Both the position numbers and the translations under genes were made by a program. The notes under the pieces are model-generated. The model was not told where the DNA came from, did no database searches, and worked only from the letters and a program-made list of their open reading frames with translations. Shown here piece by piece: positions 42,051 to 50,494 of a stretch of 64,000 nucleotides of DNA. How positions within the stretch are numbered: the first letter of the stretch is position 1; each line of letters begins with the position of its first letter. The stretch lies in NCBI RefSeq assembly GCF_030295995.1, contig NZ_AP027365.1:1240001-1304000 (forward strand), read 5' to 3'. This DNA comes from Thalassotalea hakodatensis. GTDB lineage: Bacteria > Pseudomonadota > Gammaproteobacteria > Enterobacterales > Alteromonadaceae.

Positions 42051-43331
42051 ATGAAATTTATGCCTCGGAAAAACACAAAGAAAAAACCGATTGCCAATCG
42101 GTTTTTTGTGGTGTTTTTACTGTTTAATTCTGTGTTGCCAGCCTTTGCTGAAGAGACGCAAGTTTCTCTTGTAACAATGGAAAATGCGGTGTCTATGACA
42201 CTTGAAAATCATCCTGAACTAAAAGCGCTCTTAGCGAAAGAAGGTATATGGCAAGGTAATATAGCTCAAGCTGCTATTGGTAAACGACCTCAAATTGGTT
42301 TGATGATTGAAGACGCGATGGGGACTGGTGATCATAGCGCTTTAAAAAGTATGCAATCAACGCTTACCTACTCTTGGTTTCTTCAACAAGATCAAATAAA
42401 CAGCAGAGTAAATACAGCAAAAAGCCAAGCGAGCGCAGTAAAAATAGAACAAAAAATAAAAGCATTGGACTTATCAGCGATAGTAGCCAAGCAGTTTGTT
42501 GAAATATTGGTAAAACAAGAGCGTTTGAAACTCAGCAAAATGGCAGTTACTCAAGCAAAAGAAGTCTTAGATGCTATTGCTAAAAGAGTCAAAGCTGGCA
42601 AAAGCTCCAATGTAGAGATGCAATTGGCCCAAGCTGAGCTTATTCGAAGAAATCTAGCAGTAGAAGATTTACATCATGAACTAAAAGCTAGTCATTATCA
42701 GCTTTCTTCTTACTGGGGAAAGCCAACAGCAGAGCTTAAGCTGGCTGGAGATTTATTAATTAAACCTGCCATCCCATCAGTGGAAAGCCAATTAGCCAAG
42801 CTTAAGCAAATCCCACAAATACAACAATTTATGACAGAGCAACGTATCGCTCAATCGCAAATTGAGCTTGCAAGAATCGAAGCTAAACCTCAGTGGGAAT
42901 TTACTGCTGGCTTAAGAAGGTACGAAGCGAGCGATGACTTTGGGTTAGTGGCAGGAGTATCTATTCCTTGGGGCAGCGAGAATAGTAATGCGGGGACTAT
43001 AGCGTCTTTGGGAGCAAAAAAAGATGTGTTGGCTAGCCAGCAAGAAGCATTAGTGCAAAAGCTTGATGCCCAGCTCTATGTACTATTGCAAGAAATGGCT
43101 CATTCCCACCATGTTATTGAAACAGTTCAATTGGAAATAATTCCAGTACTAGAAGCGGCACTAGCTGAAGCTGGGCAGGCATTTGATATTGGAAAACTTA
43201 GCTATAACCAATGGAGTGACATACGTAGAGAATTGTTAAGTGCGCAAAACCAATTACTTGATGCTTACCAGTCATTGCACCTACAACATATTGAAATTCA
43301 ACGTCTAACTGGCGTTTCCCTAATTCAGTGA
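42051..43331 (+). CDS. czcC: TolC-family outer-membrane channel, CzcC-like
   Basis: A 426-residue outer-membrane factor for the RND pump encoded downstream. The signal peptide (residues ~1-34) has an unusually long basic start (MKFMPRKNTKKKPIANRF). Repeated outer-membrane-efflux helices follow, with motifs AMTLENHPELKAL, AKQFVEILVKQERL, AAKRVKAGKSS-type AKRVKAGKSSNVEMQLAQAEL and GKLSYNQWSDIRRELL. ATG 42051 has AAGGA about 9 bases ahead. A terminator-like hairpin is embedded in codons 11-19. The stop overlaps the region of the next start. Confidence 0.9.
   Translation: MKFMPRKNTKKKPIANRFFVVFLLFNSVLPAFAEETQVSLVTMENAVSMTLENHPELKALLAKEGIWQGNIAQAAIGKRPQIGLMIEDAMGTGDHSALKSMQSTLTYSWFLQQDQINSRVNTAKSQASAVKIEQKIKALDLSAIVAKQFVEILVKQERLKLSKMAVTQAKEVLDAIAKRVKAGKSSNVEMQLAQAELIRRNLAVEDLHHELKASHYQLSSYWGKPTAELKLAGDLLIKPAIPSVESQLAKLKQIPQIQQFMTEQRIAQSQIELARIEAKPQWEFTAGLRRYEASDDFGLVAGVSIPWGSENSNAGTIASLGAKKDVLASQQEALVQKLDAQLYVLLQEMAHSHHVIETVQLEIIPVLEAALAEAGQAFDIGKLSYNQWSDIRRELLSAQNQLLDAYQSLHLQHIEIQRLTGVSLIQ
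42081..42107 (+). terminator. Terminator-like hairpin inside the czcC coding sequence
   Basis: The stem ACCGATT/AATCGGT with GCC loop, six A before and six T after, lies in codons 11-19 of czcC. Twenty-six bases are identical to the terminator at 40602-40629. It could act as an attenuator between the regulators and the pump genes. Confidence 0.6.
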
Positions 43332-43339
43332 GAGTATCT

Positions 43340-44572
43340 ATGAAAAATAACAACATCCTGTCGTCATTGAGTTTGGCGATTATTATCTCATTAACTGGCG
43401 CTGGTTCGCCTAATGCCGTTGCAGCTTCAACTCCAGCCGCTGAACAAGCGGAGCCAGAAAAAGGGCCTCATCGTGGTCGCATGTTACGAGAAGGCGATTT
43501 TGCGATTGAGCTATCTATTTTTGAAACAGGCGTCCCACCAGAATTCCGCGTTTGGGCTACGAATAATGGGCAAGCTATTGACCCTAAAAAAGTTAATTTA
43601 AACGTTAAATTAATCCGTCTAGGCGATGGCACTGATGATATTAACTTCAAAGCTCAAGGTGATTTCCTTCGTGGGGATATGGTTATTTACGAACCTCACT
43701 CATTTGTTGTAGCCATTGAAGCTTCGTATCAAGGTAAGCAATATAATTGGCAATATGACAACTTTGAGGGCCGAACAACCATAGAAAAAGCAGTAGCAAA
43801 TGCAATGGAAATTAAAACTGAAATAGCAGGGCCTGCCACTATTCATCAAACGATTCCAGCTTATGGAAAATTAAGTTTGCCTGTGGGTGCTCACAGGAGT
43901 ATCTCAGCTCGATTTGATGGTGAAATTACTAAATTGCATGTCAGTTTCGGTGACACGGTTAAAAAAGGTCAAACATTGTTTACCGTAGAAAGTAATGAAA
44001 GCCTTAAACCCTATACCATCAAAGCGCCTACAAATGGTTTTGTTAGTGAGCTTTTCGCCAATGCTGGTGAACAAACCAATGGCCGTACTTTACTGACAAT
44101 ATCAGACTTAAGTCGCCATATTGCGAAATTGGCGGTTTACCCGTCAGATTATTCCAAAGTTAATTTAGGCACACCAGTAACCCTAAATGTTGAAGGTAAT
44201 ACGGGATCAATCACTGGCAAAATTTCATTTATTGAGCCTGTCGTTAGAGATGATCAAGCGAAAATAGTTTGGGTTGAACTAGCTGATGGAAATCTTGCTG
44301 AAGGAAGCTTTGTTAAAGCAACGATTGAGATTTCGACAATAGATGTACCACTAGCAGTTAAGCGGGTTGGCTTGCAAGGATTTCGAGATTTCACGGTTGT
44401 CTACGCAAAAGTTGGTGAGCAATATGAAGTACGTATGCTGGAGCTAGGCAGAGCTGGAGGTGAATGGATTGAAGTTCTCGGTGGGTTGAAAACGGGAACG
44501 GAATACGTGACAGACAATAGCTATATCTTAAAAGCCGACATTGAAAAGTCTGGCGCATCACATGACCACTAG
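43340..44572 (+). CDS. czcB: RND efflux periplasmic adaptor, CzcB-like
   Basis: A 410-residue membrane-fusion protein linking the RND pump with the outer-membrane channel. ATG 43340 (GAGAG upstream) is preferred over GTG 43328. A signal peptide covers about 1-28. An extra N-terminal domain rich in Pro/His (HRGRMLREGDFAIELSI) is typical of CzcB rather than CusB. The lipoyl halves are ISARFDGEITKLHVSFGDTVKKGQ and IKAPTNGFVSELFANAGE, and beta-barrel and membrane-proximal domains follow. The C-terminus ends with HDH. czcA starts 10 bp downstream. Confidence 0.92.
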   Translation: MKNNNILSSLSLAIIISLTGAGSPNAVAASTPAAEQAEPEKGPHRGRMLREGDFAIELSIFETGVPPEFRVWATNNGQAIDPKKVNLNVKLIRLGDGTDDINFKAQGDFLRGDMVIYEPHSFVVAIEASYQGKQYNWQYDNFEGRTTIEKAVANAMEIKTEIAGPATIHQTIPAYGKLSLPVGAHRSISARFDGEITKLHVSFGDTVKKGQTLFTVESNESLKPYTIKAPTNGFVSELFANAGEQTNGRTLLTISDLSRHIAKLAVYPSDYSKVNLGTPVTLNVEGNTGSITGKISFIEPVVRDDQAKIVWVELADGNLAEGSFVKATIEISTIDVPLAVKRVGLQGFRDFTVVYAKVGEQYEVRMLELGRAGGEWIEVLGGLKTGTEYVTDNSYILKADIEKSGASHDH

Positions 44573-44582
44573 GAGCGTTTAA

Positions 44583-47500
44583 ATGTTGGAATCAATTTTA
44601 CGCTTTTCAATAAAAAGCAAATTCCTTGTGATGGTAATGGTATTGGCAGTATCTGGGCTTGGTGTATGGAGTTTTACGAAGTTACCGATTGACGCTGTAC
44701 CTGATATCACCAATGTACAAGTGATGATCAATACTGAAGCGGCTGGTTTTACGCCTTTAGAAGTTGAGCAAAGGGTAACCTTTCCGTTAGAAACGGCATT
44801 GTCAGGTTTACCGGGCTTAACCTATACCCGTTCAGTTTCTCGATATGGTCTTTCACAAGTCGTGGCAATATTCAGTGATGATACCGATGTCTATTTTGCT
44901 CGTCAGCTTGTCAATGAGCGTTTGTCTGCGGCTCGTGCCGAATTACCGCAGGGTTTAGAACCTCAGCTTGGACCTATTGCGACAGGTCTCGGTGAAATTT
45001 TTATGTTCACTGTTGATGCTAAACCTGAAGCTACTCATGCGGATGGTTCGCCCATTACGCCAATGGATTTGAGAACCGTTCATGACTGGACAATTAGACC
45101 GCAATTGATGCGAGTTCCCGGTGTGGTAGAAGTAAACCCAATCGGTGGTTTTGAGCGTGAAATACTGGTCGCCTTTAAACCTGAGAAGCTACTTGCTTTT
45201 GGGCTTTCACAAGCCGATGTGGTTGATGCTATAGCGCAAAACAATCAAAACCAAGGCGCAGGCTTTATAGAACAAAATGGAGCGCAATGGCTGCTGAGAT
45301 TACCCGGTCAAGTTGCGGATATGGAAGCTATTGGCAATATACCTCTCAAATCGTTTGATGGTTCATCTATATATATTAAGGATGTGGCTGATATAGAGAA
45401 CGGTAAAGGGTTAAGAACGGGCGCAGCTACACAAAATGGTCGTGAAGTTGTCATGAGTACTGTCTTCATGCTGATTGGTGAGAACAGTCGAACAGTCGCT
45501 TTCGCGGTTGGTGAAAAGCTAAAAGAAATAAATGCCACGCTTCCAGAAGGTATGGTTGCAAAGGCTGTCTATGATCGCACCAAATTAGTTGATAAAACCT
45601 TAGAAACTGTACAGTTAAACCTTGCTGAAGGGGCTATTTTAGTCATTGTCGTACTCTTTGTTCTATTGGGTAATTTCAGAGCTGCATTTTTAACCGCGTT
45701 AGTGATCCCTTTTTCCATGTTAATGACTGTTACAGGAATGGTGCAAACAAAGGTTAGTGCGAATCTAATGAGCTTAGGTGCGCTGGATTTTGGCTTATTA
45801 GTTGATGGGGCCATTATTATTGTCGAAAACTGTCTTCGTAGGTTGAGCCAAGCAGGTAACACTCCATTACCATTAAAAGTGCGTATGGAGTTAGTTTATG
45901 ACGCGACAAAGGAAGTAATACGTCCAGCATTATTTGGTGTGTTTATTATCACCGCAGTATATCTGCCAATTTTCGCTCTTGAGGGTGTTGAAGGTAAAAT
46001 GTTCCACCCGATGGCTATCACTGTAGTTATCGCACTACTTAGTGCAATGGTGTTGTCTGTCACCTTCGTACCAGCAATGATTGCCTTGTTATTTATAAAG
46101 CCTGTGAAAGAAAAGCACAGTCCTGTCATCCGTGGTGCTGTTGTACTTTATAAACCCGCATTAAAATGGGTGTTACAGGCACGATGGTTTGTGGTCATTG
46201 TCGCGACATTATTGGTAGGTTTATCTGGATATCAAGCTACTAAGTTAGGTAGTGAATTTGCGCCCAACTTAGATGAAGGCGACATTGCCATGCATGCGTT
46301 GCGTATACCCGGAACCTCTCTAACACAGGCAATCGCGCTTCAAGAATCCTTAGAAGATAAAATTAAGCAAATGCCAGAGGTTGAGCGTGTCTTTACCAAG
46401 ATAGGCACGGCTGATGTCGCAACAGACGCGGTTCCGCCAAGTGTTGCTGATAATTTTATTATCCTCAAACCTCGTGAGTTATGGCCTGACCCTAATAAAC
46501 CCAAAGCACAAATCGTTGAAGAGTTAGCTGCTCTTGTTGAAGTTATTCCGGGCAACCGCTATGAATTCTTACAACCTATACAAATGCGCTTTAATGAACT
46601 ATTAGCAGGAGTTCGAGCTGAGCTAGCCATTAAGGTATTTGGCGATGATTTCGAGACGTTAAACACGCTAGGTGATGAAATAGGTGCCGTTATCACTCAA
46701 GTCGATGGTGCAGCAGATATACAAATAGAGCAAACGACTGGTTTGCCTATGCTTAGCCTCGTGCCAATTCGTGAAAAACTGATGCAACTTGGTATTAGTA
46801 TTGGGCAAGTACAATCTCAAGTGGCTACCGCTATGGGAGGCACAGTTGCTGGTAAGTTTTATCAAGGAGATATGCGTTCCGATATTGTAGTTCGCCTAGC
46901 GGAATCAAAGCGTAATAATATTGATGAACTTGCTTATTTACCTATTACTTTGCCTGACGGACATTCAGTGCCATTACAAGAGTTAGTTCAAATTGAATTG
47001 GTTACTGGTGCTAATCAAATTAACCGTGAAAACGGAAAACGTAGAATTGTAGTAACAGCCAATGTTCGAGGTAGAGATCTGGGGAGTTTTGTTTCCGATA
47101 TTCAATCTGTGATTGACGAAAACATTGAAATCCCTACTGGTTATTGGGTGGAATACGGTGGCACTTATCAGAAGCTGCAATCTGCATCTAAGCGACTAAG
47201 TATCGTGGTGCCTGTCACATTAATCATGATCATTGGATTACTGATACTCGCTCTTAGCTCGTTTAAAGATGCAATGATTATATTCACAGGTGTCCCTTTA
47301 GCACTTACAGGGGGGATCGCTGCCCTGTTATTACGTGATATTCCATTTTCAATCTCGGCTGCGGTTGGTTTTATAGCCTTATCAGGTATCGCGATCTTAA
47401 ACGGTTTAGTTATGGTTTCTTTCATCAGAGAGTTACGCAAAGGTGGGATACCGCTAGATGAAGCGATATTTGATGGTGCGCTGACTCGTCTTCGTCCTGT

Positions 47501-47741
47501 ATTAACAACGGCATTGGTAGCATCATTAGGTTTCATTCCTATGGCGCTAAACACAGGAATTGGCTCAGAAGTGCAGCGCCCATTAGCAACAGTGGTGATT
47601 GGCGGAATAATTTCGTCAACGTTATTAACCTTGTTTGTTATTCCTGCCTTATATCGCATAGCACATAAGAATAAGCCACATAAAGAAAAGGAGTCACTTT
47701 TGACTGACGTTGAGGTTTTGGAGTCAAAAGATGCCAAATAA
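44583..47741 (+). CDS. czcA: Heavy-metal RND pump, CzcA type
   Basis: A 1052-residue inner-membrane proton antiporter. The helix-4 motif DFGLLVDGAIIIVEN (about 402-416) matches the HME1 group, known for Zn(II), Co(II) and Cd(II) export. The N-terminal [12 protein letters not shown] and the duplicated 6-helix halves are standard; length is normal. It expels metal from cytoplasm or periplasm through CzcB and CzcC. Ribosome site AGGAG is 8 bases ahead of ATG 44583. Its last codons overlap the HupE-like start by 11 bp. Confidence 0.94.
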   Translation: MLESILRFSIKSKFLVMVMVLAVSGLGVWSFTKLPIDAVPDITNVQVMINTEAAGFTPLEVEQRVTFPLETALSGLPGLTYTRSVSRYGLSQVVAIFSDDTDVYFARQLVNERLSAARAELPQGLEPQLGPIATGLGEIFMFTVDAKPEATHADGSPITPMDLRTVHDWTIRPQLMRVPGVVEVNPIGGFEREILVAFKPEKLLAFGLSQADVVDAIAQNNQNQGAGFIEQNGAQWLLRLPGQVADMEAIGNIPLKSFDGSSIYIKDVADIENGKGLRTGAATQNGREVVMSTVFMLIGENSRTVAFAVGEKLKEINATLPEGMVAKAVYDRTKLVDKTLETVQLNLAEGAILVIVVLFVLLGNFRAAFLTALVIPFSMLMTVTGMVQTKVSANLMSLGALDFGLLVDGAIIIVENCLRRLSQAGNTPLPLKVRMELVYDATKEVIRPALFGVFIITAVYLPIFALEGVEGKMFHPMAITVVIALLSAMVLSVTFVPAMIALLFIKPVKEKHSPVIRGAVVLYKPALKWVLQARWFVVIVATLLVGLSGYQATKLGSEFAPNLDEGDIAMHALRIPGTSLTQAIALQESLEDKIKQMPEVERVFTKIGTADVATDAVPPSVADNFIILKPRELWPDPNKPKAQIVEELAALVEVIPGNRYEFLQPIQMRFNELLAGVRAELAIKVFGDDFETLNTLGDEIGAVITQVDGAADIQIEQTTGLPMLSLVPIREKLMQLGISIGQVQSQVATAMGGTVAGKFYQGDMRSDIVVRLAESKRNNIDELAYLPITLPDGHSVPLQELVQIELVTGANQINRENGKRRIVVTANVRGRDLGSFVSDIQSVIDENIEIPTGYWVEYGGTYQKLQSASKRLSIVVPVTLIMIIGLLILALSSFKDAMIIFTGVPLALTGGIAALLLRDIPFSISAAVGFIALSGIAILNGLVMVSFIRELRKGGIPLDEAIFDGALTRLRPVLTTALVASLGFIPMALNTGIGSEVQRPLATVVIGGIISSTLLTLFVIPALYRIAHKNKPHKEKESLLTDVEVLESKDAK

Positions 47742-48426
47742 CATGATTAAAATATTAACTTATTTGACTATTACACTATTAGCACTTGTTAGCATCGAAG
47801 CTTTTGCTCATGGTGTTGACGATAAAACTAGAGTGTTTTTAGAGCAGAATACAGGTGTGCAGTTTATCCCATTTTTATACATAGGCGCTAAGCATATGAT
47901 TACGGGGTACGATCACCTGCTATTTCTAGTAGGCGTGATTTTCTTTTTATATCGCAGCCGTGACGTACTCTCGTACGTCACCATGTTTACTATTGGACAC
48001 AGTGCAACCTTATTATTTGGTGTGCTGAGTGACATACAAGTTAATGCTTATTTAATTGACGCAATTATCGGTTTCTCGGTGATATATAAGGGGTTCGATA
48101 ATTTAGGCGGCTTTAAACGTTGTTTTAATTGGCAACCCAGTACTCAATGGGCTGTGTTGATTTTTGGACTGTTTCATGGATTTGGTTTGGCAACAAAATT
48201 ACAAGAGTTCCAATTACCAGAAGATGGTCTTATTACCAACTTAATTGCCTTTAATTTGGGGGTTGAGTTAGGCCAGTTTTGTGCTCTAGCTATTATCCTG
48301 ATCGTTATAAATGCATGGCGAAAGCTACCATCATTCCAACGCTTTTCAACATTGACTAACACTGCATTAATGAGCGCTGGTGTTATGTTGATGGGACTGC
48401 AATTAACAGGTTATTTCACCATTTAA
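47731..48426 (+). CDS. HupE/UreJ-like membrane protein
   Basis: A 231-residue membrane protein with an N-terminal signal or first helix, then AHGVDDKTRVF, GAKHMITGYDHLLFLVGVIFF, TMFTIGHSATLLFG and GLFHGFGLATKLQEF. The His-containing helices (GxDH, GHS, FHGFGLA) are the marks of HupE/UreJ proteins, secondary transporters of Ni(II), Co(II) or Cu. ATG 47731 overlaps the end of czcA; a TTG at 47710 is less likely. Membership of the efflux operon suggests a role in metal balance, although HupE proteins are usually importers. Confidence 0.82.
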   Translation: MPNNMIKILTYLTITLLALVSIEAFAHGVDDKTRVFLEQNTGVQFIPFLYIGAKHMITGYDHLLFLVGVIFFLYRSRDVLSYVTMFTIGHSATLLFGVLSDIQVNAYLIDAIIGFSVIYKGFDNLGGFKRCFNWQPSTQWAVLIFGLFHGFGLATKLQEFQLPEDGLITNLIAFNLGVELGQFCALAIILIVINAWRKLPSFQRFSTLTNTALMSAGVMLMGLQLTGYFTI

Positions 48427-48451
48427 TAAATTAAAAAGATAAGAGAAATAT

Positions 48452-48979
48452 ATGCAACATACAGTAAGTAGTAAGACATTGATTAAAGCGAGTGTATCAG
48501 CAGTTTTCGTTGCGGCTATCGCTATAGTCACGCTCATATTGCCAGCCGAATATAATATTGACCCAACAGGTGTTGGTGAAAAGCTTGGATTAACTATTTT
48601 AGCGACAGCAGGTGATGAACAACAATCAGTAGCTGATCCAATTGCCAATAAAGGGAGTGATGAGTTCCAAGCAATTGAAGTAACTGTACCTGCGGGACGC
48701 GGCATTGAATACAAGTTTTTCATGAAGCAACATGAAAAAATGACCTATGAGTGGTTAACAGACGGTGAGCCTTTGTACTTTGACCTACATGGTGAGCCTG
48801 AAGGAGACACAACTGGCTACTTTGAAAGCTATACCATTGCTACTAGTAATGAAATGAAGGGCAGCTATACAACGCCTTTCACTGGCTCACATGGTTGGTA
48901 TTGGAAAAATAAGACCGATAACGCTATCGGTATACAGCTTATGGTAAAAGGCCAATACGAAGTGATTGGTCTGAAATAA
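48452..48979 (+). CDS. Single-pass membrane-anchored protein of the metal-resistance operon
   Basis: A 175-residue protein with one N-terminal helix (about 11-32, SVSAVFVAAIAIVTLILPA) and a periplasmic domain: AIEVTVPAGRGIEYKFFM, EKMTYEWLTDGEPLYFDLHGE and GSHGWYWKNKTD. The aromatic, His-bearing beta-rich domain is seen in proteins annotated only as transmembrane anchor proteins beside czc-type pumps. Function unknown; it lies 26 bp after the HupE-like gene in the same operon. Confidence 0.7.
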   Translation: MQHTVSSKTLIKASVSAVFVAAIAIVTLILPAEYNIDPTGVGEKLGLTILATAGDEQQSVADPIANKGSDEFQAIEVTVPAGRGIEYKFFMKQHEKMTYEWLTDGEPLYFDLHGEPEGDTTGYFESYTIATSNEMKGSYTTPFTGSHGWYWKNKTDNAIGIQLMVKGQYEVIGLK

Positions 48980-49016
48980 TAATTATTTCTTATTTATATA
49001 AACTCTGGAGAATGAA

Positions 49017-49349
49017 ATGAACAAAATAATATCGATTATTGCACTATGTACGGCTTTACTAAGCTTAAATGTATATGCACACAGCGATCATGGAGTGATC
49101 AGTGGCCAAAAAGCGCTAGTTATTGCAGCAACAGCGATAAACAAAATGACCTTTAAAGATGTTGGTTTTTCCATTGGTAAGCTTGATGATACATGGAAGA
49201 GCTTAGAAAAATCGCAGTTTACAATTTCGAGTGTTGAAGATAGCTATTATGTGGTTAGTGCTAATAATCCTAAAAGTGATAAGAAAATCTATTTTAAAAT
49301 AGCCAAGAATGGTGAAGTATTGGCAGCAAATAACCACAACAATTTCTAA
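49017..49349 (+). CDS. Small secreted protein, DUF6488-like
   Basis: A 110-residue protein with signal peptide (about 1-21, ending NVYA-HS). The mature form begins with a His motif (HSDHGVISGQKA) and has a compact alpha-beta body (PepSY-like pattern, SYYVVSANN and KIYFKIAKNGEVLAANNHNNF). Such proteins accompany czc clusters and may bind metal in the periplasm; the exact role is unknown. It ends the czc operon, as a strong terminator follows. Confidence 0.65.
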   Translation: MNKIISIIALCTALLSLNVYAHSDHGVISGQKALVIAATAINKMTFKDVGFSIGKLDDTWKSLEKSQFTISSVEDSYYVVSANNPKSDKKIYFKIAKNGEVLAANNHNNF

Positions 49350-49374
49350 TCAAATTTGCTACTGTAGCAAGGTG

Positions 49375-49435
49375 GAAGTTTCCAAAAAAGGTTCCTTAGT
49401 TAATTTGGAAACTTCACAAATTTTTAAGCTATTAA
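49375..49435 (+). terminator. Terminator of the first czc operon
   Basis: GAAGTTTCCAAA pairs with TTTGGAAACTTC (12 bp) around a 17-base loop, with TTTTT shortly after. It lies 26 bp beyond the DUF6488-like stop. Confidence 0.75.
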
Positions 49436-49441
49436 CAGTAT

Positions 49442-49704
49442 AATTCTGCTACTTTCTTCTCAGAGAACCACTCATATAAAACAAGTAATATAAATAACGT
49501 TTACAGTGTTATCGTTATCAAATCACCAACAATAACACTGGCAAGCTGTCGCTGACTTTCAGCGCCAACATTGTTAGATATTAAACCTTGAAAATAAACC
49601 TAGCGTAAAAGTTATTACGGTCATTAATACTGGCCTCAATCTAGAGGTTGCGTCCTCAAAAATTGCACTAGATGAGTCAAAACTATCTATGAAATGTTGG
49701 TTAA
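49442..49704 (-). pseudogene. Decayed 3' end of a heavy-metal RND pump gene
   Basis: The sequence can be aligned with the C-terminal coding end of the pump gene at 50495-53695, in the same orientation: matching stretches include CAATAACACT, CATTAATAC, TCAATCTAGAGGTTGCG and the region coding for the last membrane helices. Many substitutions and small indels break the frame, so no ORF remains. It lies just left of mntP. This is the remnant of an additional RND pump, probably left after duplication and deletion. Confidence 0.8.
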
Positions 49705-49818
49705 TACCTTTGGGGGAATGGAGCTGTAAATGCCCTCCTATTCGAGAAGGGCAAGTTATTGCTTTAGCAAATAAACGATTTAAATTCTTATGTGTAGTGT
49801 CAAGTAAAAATACCGGGA
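49705..49818. other. Short noncoding stretch between the RND remnant and mntP
   Basis: No gene seen. A weak dyad (GCCCT/AGGGC) lies at about 49733-49751. It may be further decayed sequence of the lost pump locus. Confidence 0.3.
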
Positions 49819-50355
49819 TTACAGTAACACCTTAAAAGCAATAAGTATTAGTACAATGCCACCTAGTAGCTCTGCCTTACTTTCAAGTAAGGTTCCACTT
49901 TTAGAGCCAATATATATACCCAGCCAACTTAAAGCAAAGGTGGTAAAACCGATAGTCAAACAAGCGGTCAGAACATTAACGTCCATTAAGGTTATTACGT
50001 AACCTGCGGCCATCGCATCAATGCTTGTTGCAATAGCCAATGTGAGTAAAACGCGGTGAGTGATTTGAGATATGTCTTCTTCAATACCTTCTGCAAATGA
50101 TTCATAAATCATTTTACCACCGACGCAGAATAACAGTATAAATGCTATCCAAGGCGCATAATCGTCTACCCATGAAGATACGCCTTTGCCACTAAAATAA
50201 CCAAATAATGGCATGACACATTGAAAAAAGCCAAAGTAAAATGCAGCTTTTAAAGCTAGTTTATTTAAATTAGTTGGTTGTTTAGCACCTAAGCCAACAG
50301 ACACAGCGAAGGCATCCATACTTAAGGCTAGAGCAAGAATTAAAACGTCAAGCAC
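49819..50355 (-). CDS. mntP: Manganese efflux pump MntP
   Basis: A 178-residue six-helix membrane protein exporting Mn(II). Family marks are [18 protein letters not shown] near the start, GGKMIYES in helix 3, [10 protein letters not shown] in helix 4 and [14 protein letters not shown] at the end; the Asp residues in helices 1 and 4 form the metal path. The start is GTG 50355, with GAGG 8 bases ahead. I looked for a yybP-ykoY manganese riboswitch in the 139-bp gap upstream and saw no convincing one. It extends the metal-export theme of the region. Confidence 0.95.
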   Translation of the reverse strand: MLDVLILALALSMDAFAVSVGLGAKQPTNLNKLALKAAFYFGFFQCVMPLFGYFSGKGVSSWVDDYAPWIAFILLFCVGGKMIYESFAEGIEEDISQITHRVLLTLAIATSIDAMAAGYVITLMDVNVLTACLTIGFTTFALSWLGIYIGSKSGTLLESKAELLGGIVLILIAFKVLL

Positions 50356-50494
50356 TTAGTTTTCCTCAAATCTTTACTATCGTCTTTCAAGTTAATATGT
50401 TGTGGTTTAGTGATTTTGGCCACTACAGTTAAGATTGTAATCCCACACAAAACGTCACTTAAGTGTGAGATATTCGTTCATTATAAAAATTTTT

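Noticed and set aside
47168-47737. 189-aa minus-strand ORF opposite czcA
   Set aside because: It lies wholly antisense to a well-supported pump gene and has the composition of a shadow frame; similar long antisense ORFs under all three pump genes were dismissed for the same reason.
50356-50494. yybP-ykoY manganese riboswitch before mntP
   Set aside because: The gap is short and I could not find the conserved loops; an ordinary promoter is sufficient.
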